From Niebla homalea (taxonomy: Eukaryota; Ascomycota; Lecanoromycetes; Lecanorales; Ramalinaceae), in assembly GCA_019925105.1 (NCBI GenBank), contig JAHGAU010000009.1, positions 1,116,001-1,180,000 of the forward strand: 64,000 bases of DNA, given 5' to 3'. A program made the translations under genes and the position numbers. Positions 24,629-36,780 of this stretch are shown here, piece by piece; within the stretch, counting starts at the first letter, position 1, and each line of letters opens with the position of its first letter. The notes beneath the pieces are model-generated. The model was not told where the DNA came from, ran no database searches, and was given only the letters and a program-made list of their open reading frames with translations.

Positions 24629-24780
24629 TATTAAAAGTACTTATATTGGTTACCCGGCACTCAGGTAAATTAAATATAATCCGAAGCTAGACTTAATTAA
24701 GGTAGCCGGGATTCAGAAATACTTAATCGCACTTCTGTACATAGAGAATAATCAAGTAACTTACACCTCACATTTCAAGA
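24629..24780 (+). repeat. Copia-1 3' LTR
   Basis: 152 bp. The inner start is RIPed (TATTAAAAG, AATATAATCC) while the outer end keeps TTACACCTCACATTTCAAGA. Confidence 0.9.
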
Positions 24781-25174
24781 TATAGCTTTAAAATGGACAT
24801 TATTAAGAAAAGTTTTATTATTTACCGAAGGATTAACGACTATCCCGTTATTATATATTTTATAGATTCGTTTTACGGTTATAAGAATATAGCTTAAATT
24901 AAGTATCCTTCTTAATTTTTAATATCTAGATAAAATTGGTAATCGTCGTTATCGATATAAAGGGATCTATTTATATCCGCAGTTCTATAGCGATTCCTTA
25001 ATACATAAATATTAATTGAATTTTTACGGACTTAATCTTAAAGGATTTCATATAACGTATAATTAATTAAATATAAATTACCGGTTTATAACGGTTTTTA
25101 ACGTTTTAAATAATATAATATTTTGTAATTAAGTTTATTAAAGTGATACCGGTTAATTCCTTAAAACGAGTAAT
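24781..25174 (-). pseudogene. Gypsy-2 segment between two Copia insertions
   Basis: This begins with the TATAG duplication of Copia-1 and ends with the GTAAT duplication of Copia-2 (25170-25174). By position it belongs to the gag-to-protease region of Gypsy-2. It is too short and too degenerate for me to place a motif. Confidence 0.6.
25170..25174. repeat. Copia-2 target-site duplication (GTAAT), left
   Basis: GTAAT repeated at 33812-33816. Confidence 0.88.
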
Positions 25175-25312
25175 TGTCAGAAGTGCAGAAGGTAAAGACC
25201 TCGGCTATTACCAAAAGGGGGCTAGCCTACTTCCTGGACTTCTTATAGATAGATATCGCTTAGTACCTTACATAGTACTTAATTAAGCAAGTTACACCCT
25301 ATTAATTCAATA
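25175..25312 (+). repeat. Copia-2 5' LTR
   Basis: 138 bp, TGTCAGAAGTGCAG to AATTCAATA. The outer half is clean and the inner half is RIPed. Confidence 0.9.
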
Positions 25313-25326
25313 GGTTATAAGCCCGG
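25313..25326 (+). promoter_or_regulatory. Copia-2 primer-binding site
   Basis: GGTTATAAGCCCGG immediately after the LTR, identical to Copia-1 at 18359. Confidence 0.75.
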
Positions 25327-26340
25327 CTTATATGCTTACTATTGCGTTCATTAATTTAATAAGCTTTAGCTACGTTATATAGCTTAAACACCTTAAGAGC
25401 CGTCGCTCCGCCATCGTAAGTATTATAACGACTCTTATAATTACCATAATTACGTAGTTACCTAGCAGTCCTATCGATTTAATCCTTAGCCACCCGAAAA
25501 ATAAGGAGATTAAGACGAAAATAAGAAGGCTAAGACGCTCCCAGCTTAAATTATTATTTATACGTAGAATCGTAAAGTATAGTAGCCTTATATACCGATC
25601 TATATATACGTTATAAGGGTACAATAATATTTATAAAGTTATTAGATCGGCGGATCCTTAATAAACGCGTTAATACCTTTAAAAAATAGGGGGAAACGTT
25701 TATTTACTATTAAAATAACTAAAGTAACTTATAAAGCCTATTATCGCATATACTTAGCCTCTTAATTGAGTTAATTATTTAATTTAAGCTATTATTATTT
25801 TAACCTTATATTAAAGTTTATTTTAGCCACTATATTAAAATTTAAGTATAAAAAAAATAAAATGCTTATTTCTAGGGCTTTTTTTTTATTAAAATTATTA
25901 AGGCTTAAATTAATTATAGCTTTATTTTTAGAGGCTTTTTATTAAGATTATTAAGAATACGTTAATTATCCTGATTTATACGTTTTATTACTTTAATTAA
26001 TAATTAAACTATTTATCCCTAAATAATGTTCTTTTACCCGGTATATTATATATACTTTATAAACTTTACGTCTTAAACGGTTTATTAGGATTAAAAAGCT
26101 TTATTATTTATCAGCCTTTAAAGCACGGTTCTTATTAAGTAAAAAGAAACTCCGGGCCCGTTACCGTTTACTTTATAAGACGTTTTAATTTACGCGTATT
26201 TTATTTAAGAAGGCTATAATCTTTAAAAATAACGATTTAAAGTACTCTTTATTATTATTATTATTTAAGTTATCCCTATTTAAGGGTTTAATATTATTAA
26301 TTATAATCCCGTCGTTCCTTAATGATATAGATCTTTTTGG
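25327..26340 (+). pseudogene. Copia-2 leader and start of gag, broken
   Basis: No recognisable motif. The 25330-25650 part keeps more CpG and CpC than its surroundings and shows an 84-codon open frame on the minus strand, which I take for a composition shadow. By position it is the leader and gag N terminus. Confidence 0.45.
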
Positions 26341-26368
26341 CCTTTAAACTAGATTATTACTATTACTA

Positions 26369-26707
<339 letters not shown>

Positions 26708-26798
26708 CCGATCCCTTTAAGATAACCGGTATTTTTAATAAGGTTGTTAAGCTTAAGGATAACCTTAAATATATTATATAGGAACGTAAAATAAGTAA

Positions 26799-26803
26799 AA
26801 AAC
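26799..26803. repeat. LARD element target-site duplication (AAAAC), left
   Basis: AAAAC repeated at 28929-28933. Confidence 0.82.
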
Positions 26804-26965
26804 TGTTATGTGCAATGTGCGCATGCCAAGACCTTGTCGGGCACTAGCACTAAAAGGGTATAGTAGCTTGGCGCGCACACTTATATTGCGTACCTTCATA
26901 GCTAGGTAGACACTCATCATACATATTATACCCACATTTTACTTCAGTATTCTTAGTATCTAATA
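26804..26965 (+). repeat. LARD 5' LTR
   Basis: 162 bp. The outer start TGTTATGTGCAATGTGCGCA is clean and the inner end is RIPed (TATTCTTAGTATCTAATA). Confidence 0.88.
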
Positions 26966-27063
26966 AATGGTAATAATAGCACTGGTTCTTTTACCAGGTT
27001 ATTAATATAAAGTTTACTTATACCTCTATTTTCCTATCCATCTTATAAATAGGCTACGCGTAA

Positions 27064-28520
27064 GATACTTACCGTCAATTTATTGAACCCTTCGCGTGGG
27101 CTACTCAATACTTTAAATACTTATTAATTTACCTATATTTATTCAGTATACCAGTTAAAGTAAGTTTATAAACTTTCCTTAAAGTTATTTAATTATAAGG
27201 GGAATTACTTAATAAAGTCTTTAATATTATAGAGACCCTTAAGGTTAATAATACGGAGATCCGTCTTAATAATAAAAAGCTTATTAAAGATATTGCTTTA
27301 TTAAAGGAACGACGTTCTTAAGCTTTATTAAGAGACTTACGTTTCTTAACTTAAAAATAACGCCGGGAATTTAATATTAACGATTTTTATCGCGGAGATC
27401 GTTTATAACGTATTTACGAAGAAACGTATCCAGACTTTATTAAATTACTATTAATAAATATTAATAATAAAAAGAAGGATATATTAAAAGCCGGAATAAT
27501 ATACTTTTTTATAAAATCAGGGGAGTTAAACCGTTAACGTATTAAAAAAGTTGGCTATTTTAACGATATTAATAATATTTATATATTTATCGATCGACTT
27601 AATAATATTATAACGATTAAATTACTTAAGCTTATACTTAATTATATTGTTATTTATTTCCTGAAAAAAAACGGCTCTTAAGAAGCTTATAATTAATAGA
27701 TTTCTAAACTTAATAAATATACCCGTAAAACGCTCGTTTATTAAAATAACCTAGGTCCTTTTTACTTTATACTTAAAAAACGCTTTAAAACCTTAAAGAA
27801 TCAACTCCTTAAATAGCTTACGTAAATATATTATATACGTAAAGACGTCGTTAATTAAAAGAATATTACCGTATTTATTAATAAAGTAATAATACTTTAT
27901 TATCGTATTAATAATAATACTTAATAGTATACTTAATAATAATTTATATAGATAGCTTTTAATTGGTTCGAAGGCTTTTTATAAAATACTTTAAGCCGTC
28001 CTATTAACGGTAACCTTAATAATTTTATTAATAATATCCGTATTCATTAACCTGATTAATATAAGTCCTATTATTCTTACGGTAAATCGAAGCTATAGTA
28101 AAATGGTTATTACGGCCTTAATAAAAACGAATTCAATCCCTTAAAATTACGTTATACGGAATTATATTAAACTATTAATAAAACTATTTAATTTAAGAGT
28201 AATAATAAATACCGCTTAATTAATAGTATTACTTATAAGGCACTCTTAGTACTAGATTTTTTAAGGGTTTACCACCTCCGCTATAATAATAGCGATATAA
28301 ACCCTACTTTTAAGTCTGACGATAATACTAGGCCCTTATTATAGGACGAGTACGTCGGTATATACTAGGTGGATAACCAGGCTTACCTTTATAATGAAAA
28401 AGGTAACGTATGGTCCTTTTATAGCCTATATTAGAACAATACCGTTATTACGGTAATAAAGAACTCGACCGGTTAAACTATGGATATTACGGATTTAAGC
28501 AATTTAACTTAATTATAAAA
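27064..28520 (+). pseudogene. LARD internal ORF, unknown protein, broken
   Basis: One plus-strand frame (codons in register with 27208) is open apart from stops that look like former Gln, Arg or Trp codons. I do not recognise the protein. Near the N terminus is DTYRQFIEPFAWATQYF. Then LLNKVFNIIETLKVNNTEIR and LNNKKLIKDIALLKERR have the heptad look of a coiled coil. A basic middle follows (FIDRLNNIITIKLLK), with IAFNWFEGFL, and an acidic C-terminal part ending VDNQAYLYNEKGNVWSFYSL. No zinc knuckle and no DSG are present. A structural Gag-like protein is possible, but nothing proves it. Confidence 0.6.
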
Positions 28521-28766
28521 AACTTAAATTTACGATTATTTCCCGGGTTAATACCGTGTTTTTATAATAATCTTTTAGTATACGGTTTTTTCAATTTCTT
28601 AATATTATAATACCTTAATATTCAATAATTATAATATATTTTCACTTCCTTAATAAGCTCGGCGTAAGTTATATTAATTCCTTAACCCCGAGGCCGCTTT
28701 TTATAATGAAGACTTCTACCTTACCGTCGTAACGAGGGCGTTGCGGTCTTTCTTTTATAATGCATT

Positions 28767-28928
28767 TGTTATATACAATGTACGTATACCAAGACCTTGT
28801 CGGGCACTAGCACTAAAAGGGTATAATAGCTTGGCGCGCATACTTATATTGCGCACCTTCATAGCTAAGTAGATACTCATCATACATATTACACCCACAT
28901 TTTACTTCAGTACTCTCAGTACCTGATA
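28767..28928 (+). repeat. LARD 3' LTR
   Basis: 162 bp, equal in length to the 5' LTR. The inner start is RIPed (TGTTATATACAATGTACGTA) and the outer end is clean (CTCTCAGTACCTGATA). Confidence 0.88.
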
Positions 28929-29690
28929 AAAACTTAAGTTTATCCGGCTTAATTATTAAATTACAGATTTTAACTTACGCTTTATTAAAATTAAAGTTCT
29001 TAAGGGTAATAAGCTTATAAAAACCTAAAATACCTACGATTAAAGGCACTTTATAACTTATATTATAATCCGTATAAAGATTAAGGGGATTAATTAATAC
29101 GTTATTAAAAATATTAAGAATATTAAAGTAACGTAGAATACCCTCCGTATTTAATATTAGCTTAAGGGCTTAAGTTATTTTACGTTAGTTTTTAAACGTT
29201 TTACCTTTTTTATCTTTAATTAATACTTAAATCTAAATAAATATTATAATAAATATTAAGATCTTTTTAATGAATTATAGAATTTCCAGGGTATAATTAT
29301 TATTGATAATAACATACTTATTTAATAATTTTATAAAAGCTTTAATCCGGAATATAAAGTTTATATTAATTAATATAACGATAAATATAAGCCATTTTAA
29401 ATAGCCGATAATAATATTAACGTTTTAAAATACATATTTATTTATATTATTAATTTGTTTCTTTAATATAAAGTTTTAAATAGGACGTTTACGTTTAATA
29501 CTTTAACCTTTATAATTATTATTACTGATTTATACTTCCGGGATAATATTTATTTTAATAATTTTATTCCGCTTTACATTCCTCCGTAATTTAATATCCA
29601 TTAAGGCTATTACGTTAAAATCCTATAAAAAAGACGTTTTTATATCGTTGCCGGTTATCGCTTACTTTACGGGTATAATAAATTGACTTA
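28929..29690 (+). pseudogene. Copia-2 gag, continuation after the LARD insertion
   Basis: RIPed gag sequence resuming after the AAAAC duplication. No motif was found here, and the zinc-knuckle region follows at about 29.87 kb. Confidence 0.55.
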
Positions 29691-30123
29691 TAGTAATAAT
29701 AATAAACGCCGTAGCAATAATAATAACAGTAATACCGGTACCGGTAACGATCAAAAACGCCGGCGTTATAATAACGGCGGTAATAACGGTAATAAAGGTA
29801 ATAATAAGGGTAATAATAAGTTTAAGGATAAAAAATATAAAGCCCCTTTAAGGATTAAGGCCTTAATAAACCTAACCTTTATATATATTACCGTTGTTAT
29901 ACCGGCTTTACCGCCCGTTATTTACCGGGATTACCAGGCATATTTAACCATAAACGTATTTACTTTTATTATTTATATCTTTAATATTAATTATATAAAT
30001 TATATCATTAATAATAACCGTATATTTATTTATAAAGAATTTTTCTTTAAGTTTATTCTTATTAAAGGCTTTTCCGGGGGGAGGAATATTATTTATATTA
30101 GAGTTATTAAAATCTTATATTAG
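29691..30123 (+). pseudogene. Copia-2 gag C terminus, zinc knuckle and protease start, broken
   Basis: An Asn/Gly/Lys-rich low-complexity stretch (NNGGNNGNKGNNKGNNKFKD) leads to a knuckle-like segment near 29875-29925. In the shifted frame that reads YIYYRCYTGFTARY, consistent with C-x2-C-x4-H-x4-C after Cys and His loss. Then YIINNNRIFIYKEFF near 29995-30040 corresponds to the protease D-S-G-A/C-x-x-H box, with Asp-Ser-Gly now Asn-Asn-Asn. The continuous 146-codon reading therefore mixes two original frames. Confidence 0.65.
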
Positions 30124-33100
30124 TTTAATAAGGGCGTCCGTAATTTAATCGTTTATAACGTCCTTTTTATTTTTAATAATATCTTTAATCTTATTAACCC
30201 TAAATAACTATAACAAGCCAACTATCCTTTTAAGTAAAATAACGACCTAAAGAATTTAAATATATCCATCGGCCGTAACGGTATCTTTATAAAACTTTTA
30301 CCGGCGGCTTTTTATTTTCTTAAAGTTAATATTAAAGTTATTAATAATTTAATATTTATAGCTTTATATACTATTATCGTAAATTAAAAAGCCTTAAAAT
30401 ATTAGTATAAGGTAACGGGGCATATAAAGGAGTAAAATATTAAGCTCTTACCGGAAATAATAACCGATATTAACCTTTTTAATTTACCGGATTTATTAAA
30501 AAACTATCAATATATTATTTATACGGAGATATAAATAAAGCTTAAGTTAAGTAAAAATTATATTAAGCCTGGTACTTATTAAAACGAGCTTATTTACTCC
30601 GATTTAATTAACTTTATTAATAATATAAAAGCCGATTATAAATAAGTTATTACCTTTATTAAAGACGTTATTAAAGTTATTTATATAACTTTATTATTAA
30701 ACTCCTTATATAAGACGGTTCTTAGGGTTTTTTAAGGCTATATAAAGAGGATTTATTACTTAAACCGTTTTATCCGCCGCTTATATATTAACGATAATAA
30801 TATATATAGCGGTTTTTAATTTAATAATTAATAATACGTTAAAGGTATTCGGTAAGAGTTTATGGTACCCTATAACCCTTAATAAAACAGTATTTCTGAA
30901 TAAATAGGTTAAATTTTTATTACCCGGGCCCATATAATATTATTAAATAATAACTTATTACGTATTCTTATTACTGAACTTATTATTATAGTGGCCTTTA
31001 TGTATAATATAATACCTATAAGTATTTACGATATACTGAATTAAATTATAAGTCTCGGAAAATTTAATTAAATTTTTATTAAGAAAATTAAATAATATAA
31101 TATATATTAAGAATATAAGTTTCCCGGTATAAATTAAATAAAATTTTAAATTAAAGTTATTAAAGGATGCTTTATTAACTTTAAGGGTTATTATATTTAT
31201 AAAATACTTATATTAAATAACCAGGTTTAACGTTATAATTACGTTAAATAACTAAAGGATAAAACCGTTTAACTTAAACGTAAGGCCGATAACCTTTTAC
31301 CGGTTTATTATTTAATACCGAAATAAGGGGAGATAATTACCGTAGATTTCTAGTTATTATTAAAACGGATACGTTTTGATAATAATAAAAATATAGATAA
31401 TAAGCCGGTTATTATTATTATTTAAGGCCCTTATATTATAAACGTTACGGATAAAACCGATAATATTATTATTAAAGATATAACCAAATTTATATTTAAT
31501 AAGTAACTTAAGCCTTATATAACCTTAAAACTTATAATTATTAAGGAAAATATTAATAAGGATAACTTATTTACTTTATCTTTATTTACTTTTAATAATA
31601 ATATTATAAAGGAATTTTTAAATATATATATTTTTATAGATTTAAACTTAAACTTATTTAATCTTTATAATTCTATTTTATATTATTATCCGTCTTTAAA
31701 AAAACTTATTAAATTTTTAGATTTATTTACTTAAGCTTACGTAATTAAAATATAACCTTTAAGTTATTAACGTTACCGGGACTTTAATTATTAAACCGTT
31801 AATTCTTAATTAATGTTTATATATTTTATAACTATAATTTTTACGGATTATATAGAGCTTATAACTTATATATAAATTATAAAAACGTATACCGTAAAAT
31901 AAAGTAAAAGCTTATTATGGAAAATAAAATTAAGCCCCTAAAAAAGAATAAAATTTAGGTCTTAATAAATTTACCTCCCGGTATTAATATATTAAATAAT
32001 AAGTAAGTTTATAAGTATAAATATAAACTAAATAATAATATTATTAAGTATAAAGTTAAATAGGTGGTCTATAGCTTTTAATAATAAAAAAACTTAGACT
32101 TCTTTAATATTTTTATAATAATTATTAAGCCTATAAGCTATAAAACCCTCTTTATTATAACGGCTATATATAACCTGGAAATTAAGTAAATAAACGTTAA
32201 AATAATATTCCTTTATAAAAATATCCTTAAAAAGATTTATATTTATTAATTAACGGACTTTAATAATAATTTAAGATGATTTATTTATTAAATAAAGCTC
32301 TTTATAAACTTAAATAATTATCCCGGATTTAATATTAATATTTTTTTATATTCCTTAAGAAACTTAGTTACCGTTATATTAATAAAAACTATAGTATATT
32401 CTTAAACCCGGATATTAATATTATTATTACCGTATATATTAATAATATCTTAATAATAAAAGTTAATAAATAAATTATTATTAATTTAAAAACTTAATTA
32501 AATAAAAAGTTTAAGATATCCAATCTGGGCCTATATAATTAATACTTAAGTATAAGTATTACCCGTAATTAATAAAATTAAACTTTAACTCTTAATTAAG
32601 AAAATTACGTTAAATAAGTCCTTACTTAATTCAATATATATAACGATTTTCTTTTTAAGGGTAACAATATAACTATCCTTATAAACGTAAATACCCGTTT
32701 TAAGCCGGTTGATAAAAAATATATTACTTTAAAGTAATTTTAACTTAAATATTAATCCGTTATTAATTTATTTATATATATTATAATAAGTATTAAACTT
32801 AATATAGTTTATACGGTATCGGTAATATTACGTTATACGTTTAACCTTAATAAAGGGTATTAAATAACCGTTAAAAAGATCTTCCGTTATTTTTACGGTA
32901 TAGTTTTCTTAAAGTTCGTCTTTTAAGGCCCTTTAAAGTCCCTTAATAGCTATACGGACTTAAATTACGCCGGCGATTTATAAATATACCGGTTTACCTC
33001 CGGGTATATTTTTAACCTGGGAAATATAATTATTAATTAATCCTTAAAACGTTAACCAACTATAACCCTATTTATTTATAAAATTGAGTATATAGGATAA

Positions 33101-33668
33101 TATAACGCTATTAAAGAAGCGATTTAGCTTAAATAATTATTAACTTAACTTATTAGAATTATTTTAAATTTAATAGTATTATTAACCCTTAAGAATAAAG
33201 ATATTATATAGAATTACGCTTTTTTTATTTAACCTGAATTTATTATTAAAGCTTTTACCCTTATTATAATAATCTTTTATAATAATTAAAGAGCAATTAT
33301 ATTAATAAAGGACTTTATAAATTACTTAAAGATAAAGTATATACATATTAAGTATTGCTTTCTTTAGGAATATATAGCCAATAAATAGATAGAGCTTATA
33401 TACTATCCTACCGGGAATATAGTGGCTGACGGCCTTATGAAGCCGTTATTAAGGGACGGCTTTTTTAAATTCAGAAATCATCTGGGATTAAAGTAATCGG
33501 TATTATACCTTTATTGGCGTTTTAAGATGAATAAATATATCCCTTATTGTTAAAGTCAGAATAAATATACCCCTTACTACGGTAATATAGTTTTAATGGG
33601 AGCTTTTGCTTTTTACTTAATAGGTAATACGGTATTATAGTATTATAAAGTTACTGATCGAATAGGAG
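30124..33668 (+). pseudogene. Copia-2 pol: integrase, RT, RNase H, broken
   Basis: The plus strand holds integrase (about 30.3-31.6 kb, degenerate), then RT and RNase H. The RT catalytic box is ITVYINNILI. Its YINN codons are at 32435-32446, where the family has YVDD, so both catalytic Asp are lost. TLQ-type RNase H segments follow to about 33.4 kb. The purine run GAATAGGAG precedes the 3' LTR. Confidence 0.82.
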
Positions 33669-33811
33669 TATTAGAAGTACAGAAGGTAAAGACCTTGGCT
33701 ATTACCAAAAAAGGGCTAGCTTACTTCCTGGACTTCTCATAGATAGATATCGCTCAGCACCTTACATAGTATAGTACTCAACTAAGCAAGTTACACCCTA
33801 CCAATTCAACA
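33669..33811 (+). repeat. Copia-2 3' LTR
   Basis: 143 bp. The inner start is RIPed (TATTAGAAGTACAG) and the outer end is clean (TACCAATTCAACA). GTAAT follows at 33812-33816. Confidence 0.9.
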
Positions 33812-33816
33812 GTAAT

Positions 33817-35459
33817 TAAAAAGTAATATTATTATTCTACTTTATTCTCGTCCGTATAAAGGCCAATACGTTTAAGATTAGATAGTTTAGCCGTATATTA
33901 AGCCAGAGCGGATCCTTTAAAAGCCGTATTCAGGTTAATATGGATAAGGGTTATACTTTTAATAACGGCGAAATCTTTAACTTATTCAATAAATAAATAA
34001 ATACTTTAATAATAAAGATCCTTTTTAACGGATATAATATCTCATTCCTTAAGAAATTTATTTAAATACGGATCGAAATATCTTAAATTAATAGCGTTCT
34101 ATTATAAATCCGTATTAAAGAATAAATTATAATTATTTTATCCCTGATTTCTATTGTTCTTTTTAGGATCATTACCTGGTAATCCTCCGTTACCGTCCGG
34201 ATTACGTATATTAAAACGTTTATCCAGGACGTTATTAATAATATTTTTAATTATAATAATAAGGGCTTTTATACTTATACCCTTAAAATTATTCTTAATA
34301 TTATTTAAAATTATGTCCTTTTAAGTAAAACGTTATTTTAAAGGCGGATTATTTTATCCAGGCTTTAATTATTATTTAAATTAACGTTATCTATTAAGAA
34401 TAAAGTCAATTAAATCTTTATAGATAATTTTTTTAACGGACGTTTTAATATTTATCGTCCGTTATTTAGATAACGATTATTTAGGTATAGAAAACGAGTC
34501 CTTTATTAATAAATAATAAATAAGTAATTTTATTGCGTTAATAAATGTTTTAACTGCTTTTTAATAAATAAGTTTATCTATTACTTAATCGATTAGATAA
34601 TCGGGACGCTCTAATAAAATAAAACGTAGAAACGAAGGTCCGTTAAATAATATTTAAAATACTTATTTAAAAAGCGGATAATAACCTATTATATATTATA
34701 ACGTTTAAGTAAAGTATTTACAAAAATAAATATCCAAATAAAGGCCTATTTCTTTAAACGCTTAAATTTAATATGTAAGTTTAAGTACTATCCGTCTAAC
34801 GGATAAATAAAATTTATATTATTTAATACTAAGTTAAATACTATATTCTTAGGACGTTAAAATACATTAAATAAACAGTATTAACTATTTTAAATAAAAG
34901 AAATAATTATTTAACGGAACCGTAATAAATAAAAATAAAAAGGAAAAAAGATTATTAAAGGATTTTAAATTAAAAAGTAAACGGTAACTTCCTTAAAAAG
35001 CTTTCTACTCCTTACTTATTAAAAGAAGGGCGTCCTTAACCGGATAACGTTTCTTAAGAAGTTAATAATCAATTTAATTTCCTTAATACCTAGATAATAA
35101 TGATAATATTAATTTAAGGAAAGAATACTATATTTATTATAATTATTAATATTATAAAGACGTAAACGGATAAGCAATTTCCTTTATATATTATATAAGG
35201 AATGTCTAAATAAATAAGTATCCCTTTAAACGGGTTCATTTTAAGCATAAGATAATAGCGATCATTATAGCTATAATTATAGCTATAGTTATTTAAAAGG
35301 ATCTTGACTATAATTTATTATTGCGGATAAGGGATAGAGAGATCGCTTTATTTTAAGGTATTAAATCGACTACGGATCGCTTATCCTATAAATAAGGATA
35401 AAGACGATTTAATGCTGAACAGATAATTAATAATATCTATAGCAACTATTACTATTAAT
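33817..35459 (-). pseudogene. Gypsy-2 gag, broken
   Basis: On the minus strand, KDLIDFILNR and then PPLK, a stop, RFT, a stop, and KDIILNNIKNNF are readable, followed by NIRNPDGNGGLPGNDPKKNN at about 34230-34140. This is a Gag-like sequence with a Gly/Asn/Pro-rich C-terminal linker before protease. The frame direction and order match Gypsy-2. The first codons after the LTR, near 35.4 kb, could not be fixed. Confidence 0.65.
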
Positions 35460-35633
35460 TGAAACGGTGGGACCGTATTTGGGTATATAATGTACTTTAT
35501 AATAATATTATCTAAAAAATAAACAAGTAAATCACTTATAATCCTCGTCCTATATAAAGGACAATGTCCTATACTAAATACATGTTTATCCTGTCTGTAG
35601 GCTATGTCCTACAGTAATCACTGCACCGTGTCA
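35460..35633 (-). repeat. Gypsy-2 5' LTR
   Basis: 174 bp bounded by inverted ends, TGAAACGG on the plus strand and CCGTGTCA at 35626-35633. The outer (right) half is un-RIPed and the inner half is RIPed. Its length matches the solo LTR at 36180-36354, with which it shares the GGACCGTRT and CGTCCT...AAGGAC segments. Confidence 0.7.
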
Positions 35634-35649
35634 ATCGTCGCTTTTAAAG

Positions 35650-36179
35650 GATTGGTTTTTTATATTTGTATTAATATTTAATTTATTATGATATAATTTC
35701 TAAAATAATCGTTTTTATTTTTATTTTTATAATTTTCTCAATTTCTGCCTTTTTTATACCGGGCTGAAATTCATATAAATTTAAATTAACCTTTTAAACG
35801 TCAATTAAGTTATTTTTTCTCTTGGTTTATTTTAACTTTATTTTAATAAAAAAAGTAAATATTTTATTTTTACCTTTTTTTATCCGGGAATACTTAAGGT
35901 TTAATCGGATCCGTTTATTCCCTATAATCGTAACCGGATATTTTTTTTTAAGTTTTACTTAAAGGATTATTTAATCGAAAGATAATTTAATTAATAATAT
36001 AAAGACTTTAAATTTTAATACCGGAACGGGAATCGCCTTATATACGTTATTAATTACTCTTAAATATCGGTTTTAAATCTTTTATAATTATTAAATAAGC
36101 TTTTTCTTATATCCGGGAGTACTTTTAAAAGTATAATAAATAACTATTATATATATTATAACCGGCTTTATTACCGCTT
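35650..36179 (-). mobile_element. LINE fragment (ORF2 C-terminal part)
   Basis: This aligns with LINE copy a at about 2150-2640 and with the reverse complement of copy b at about 54.9-55.35 kb. It lacks both LINE ends. It lies between the Gypsy-2 5' LTR and a related solo LTR and is RIPed. Confidence 0.8.
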
Positions 36180-36354
36180 TGATATGGACCGTGTCCAAGT
36201 AAAGGTATGAGTGGTATATTATTGATGATGATCCTCCGTCCTGTAAGGACAGACAAGCTATCTAAGTAATTATATGTACAAACGTGTATCCCTAGTAATG
36301 TATTATTTACCCCGTGTGTCCATATCCCTATATCCATCCTCTTGTCCCGTATCA
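36180..36354 (-). repeat. Solo LTR related to Gypsy-2
   Basis: 175 bp with normal CpA/TpG content, bounded by TGATATGG and CCCGTATCA (inverted TGATA/TATCA ends). The flanks (CGCTT and ATTAT) are not a duplication, so it did not arise by simple excision at one insertion site. A 76-codon open frame on the minus strand is only a shadow of un-RIPed DNA. Confidence 0.65.
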
Positions 36355-36599
36355 ATTATAAAGGGGTTAAATTGGTAAATATATAGAAAAGACGCGATAG
36401 GTAAAAAAGCGGTGAAGGCTTTGAAAACCCTTTTTATAACGGAATAAAAAGCTACTACGTTAAAAACCTAATCGATACTATAAATAAGACTACGGAACGT
36501 AAAAGATTTTTATATAAAGGCGGATACGGAGTTAAAAGAGTTAAAGCGGCTATATAAAGCGTAAAAAGAAATAATAAAAATACCGGCAAATAATAAAAA

Positions 36600-36604
36600 A
36601 AGGA
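36600..36604. repeat. Copia-3 outer target-site duplication (AAGGA), left
   Basis: AAGGA repeated at 49916-49920, within LINE ORF1. Confidence 0.88.
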
Positions 36605-36766
36605 TATTAAATATGCAGGATCGCCACTTGGGAGATTATGTGACGCGGATCAGATTAGATAAAACGGACGTGTTAAACTTAAGTAAGATAGCGGTATATA
36701 GCTTTATATATAGTTTCACTTTATATATAGTTATAATTAAGTAATTTATACTTTTTAATTTTAATA
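36605..36766 (+). repeat. Copia-3 outer 5' LTR
   Basis: 162 bp. The outer part retains GTGACGCGGATCAG, while the inner third is heavily RIPed and ends TTTTAATA. Confidence 0.9.
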
Positions 36767-36780
36767 AGTTATAAACCCGG
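36767..36780 (+). promoter_or_regulatory. Copia-3 outer primer-binding site
   Basis: AGTTATAAACCCGG directly after the LTR, the RIPed equivalent of GGTTATAAGCCCGG in Copia-1 and Copia-2. Confidence 0.7.

Larger units (their letters stand above)
18207..24780 (+). mobile_element. Ty1/Copia retrotransposon (Copia-1), complete, RIPed
   Basis: A 6574-bp element with two 152-bp LTRs and a TATAG target duplication, inserted in the protease region of Gypsy-2. The 5' LTR is followed at once by GGTTATAAGCCCGG, the primer-binding site, and the 3' LTR is preceded by the purine tract GAAGGGGAG (24620-24628). The plus strand carries gag, protease, integrase, RT and RNase H in Copia order, with RIP stops throughout. 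Confidence 0.92.
26804..28928 (+). mobile_element. Non-autonomous LTR element with one unknown ORF (LARD-like)
   Basis: 2125 bp with two 162-bp LTRs (TGTTATGTGCAATG to CCTGATA), flanked by AAAAC and inserted in Copia-2 gag. The interior of 1.8 kb has no protease, RT or integrase motif, but one degenerate frame of about 480 codons fills it. Two bases after the 5' LTR is TGGTAATAATAGC, which could be a conventional primer site pairing with a tRNA 3' CCA end. It must have been mobilised by another element. Confidence 0.85.

Noticed and set aside
25370..25624. 84-codon minus-strand open frame in the Copia-2 leader
   Set aside because: It runs against the Copia-2 coding strand, has no recognised motif, and lies in a less AT-rich patch where stops are rarer.
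36125..36355. 76-codon minus-strand open frame
   Set aside because: It coincides with the un-RIPed solo LTR, whose TG...CA ends explain the sequence better than a gene.
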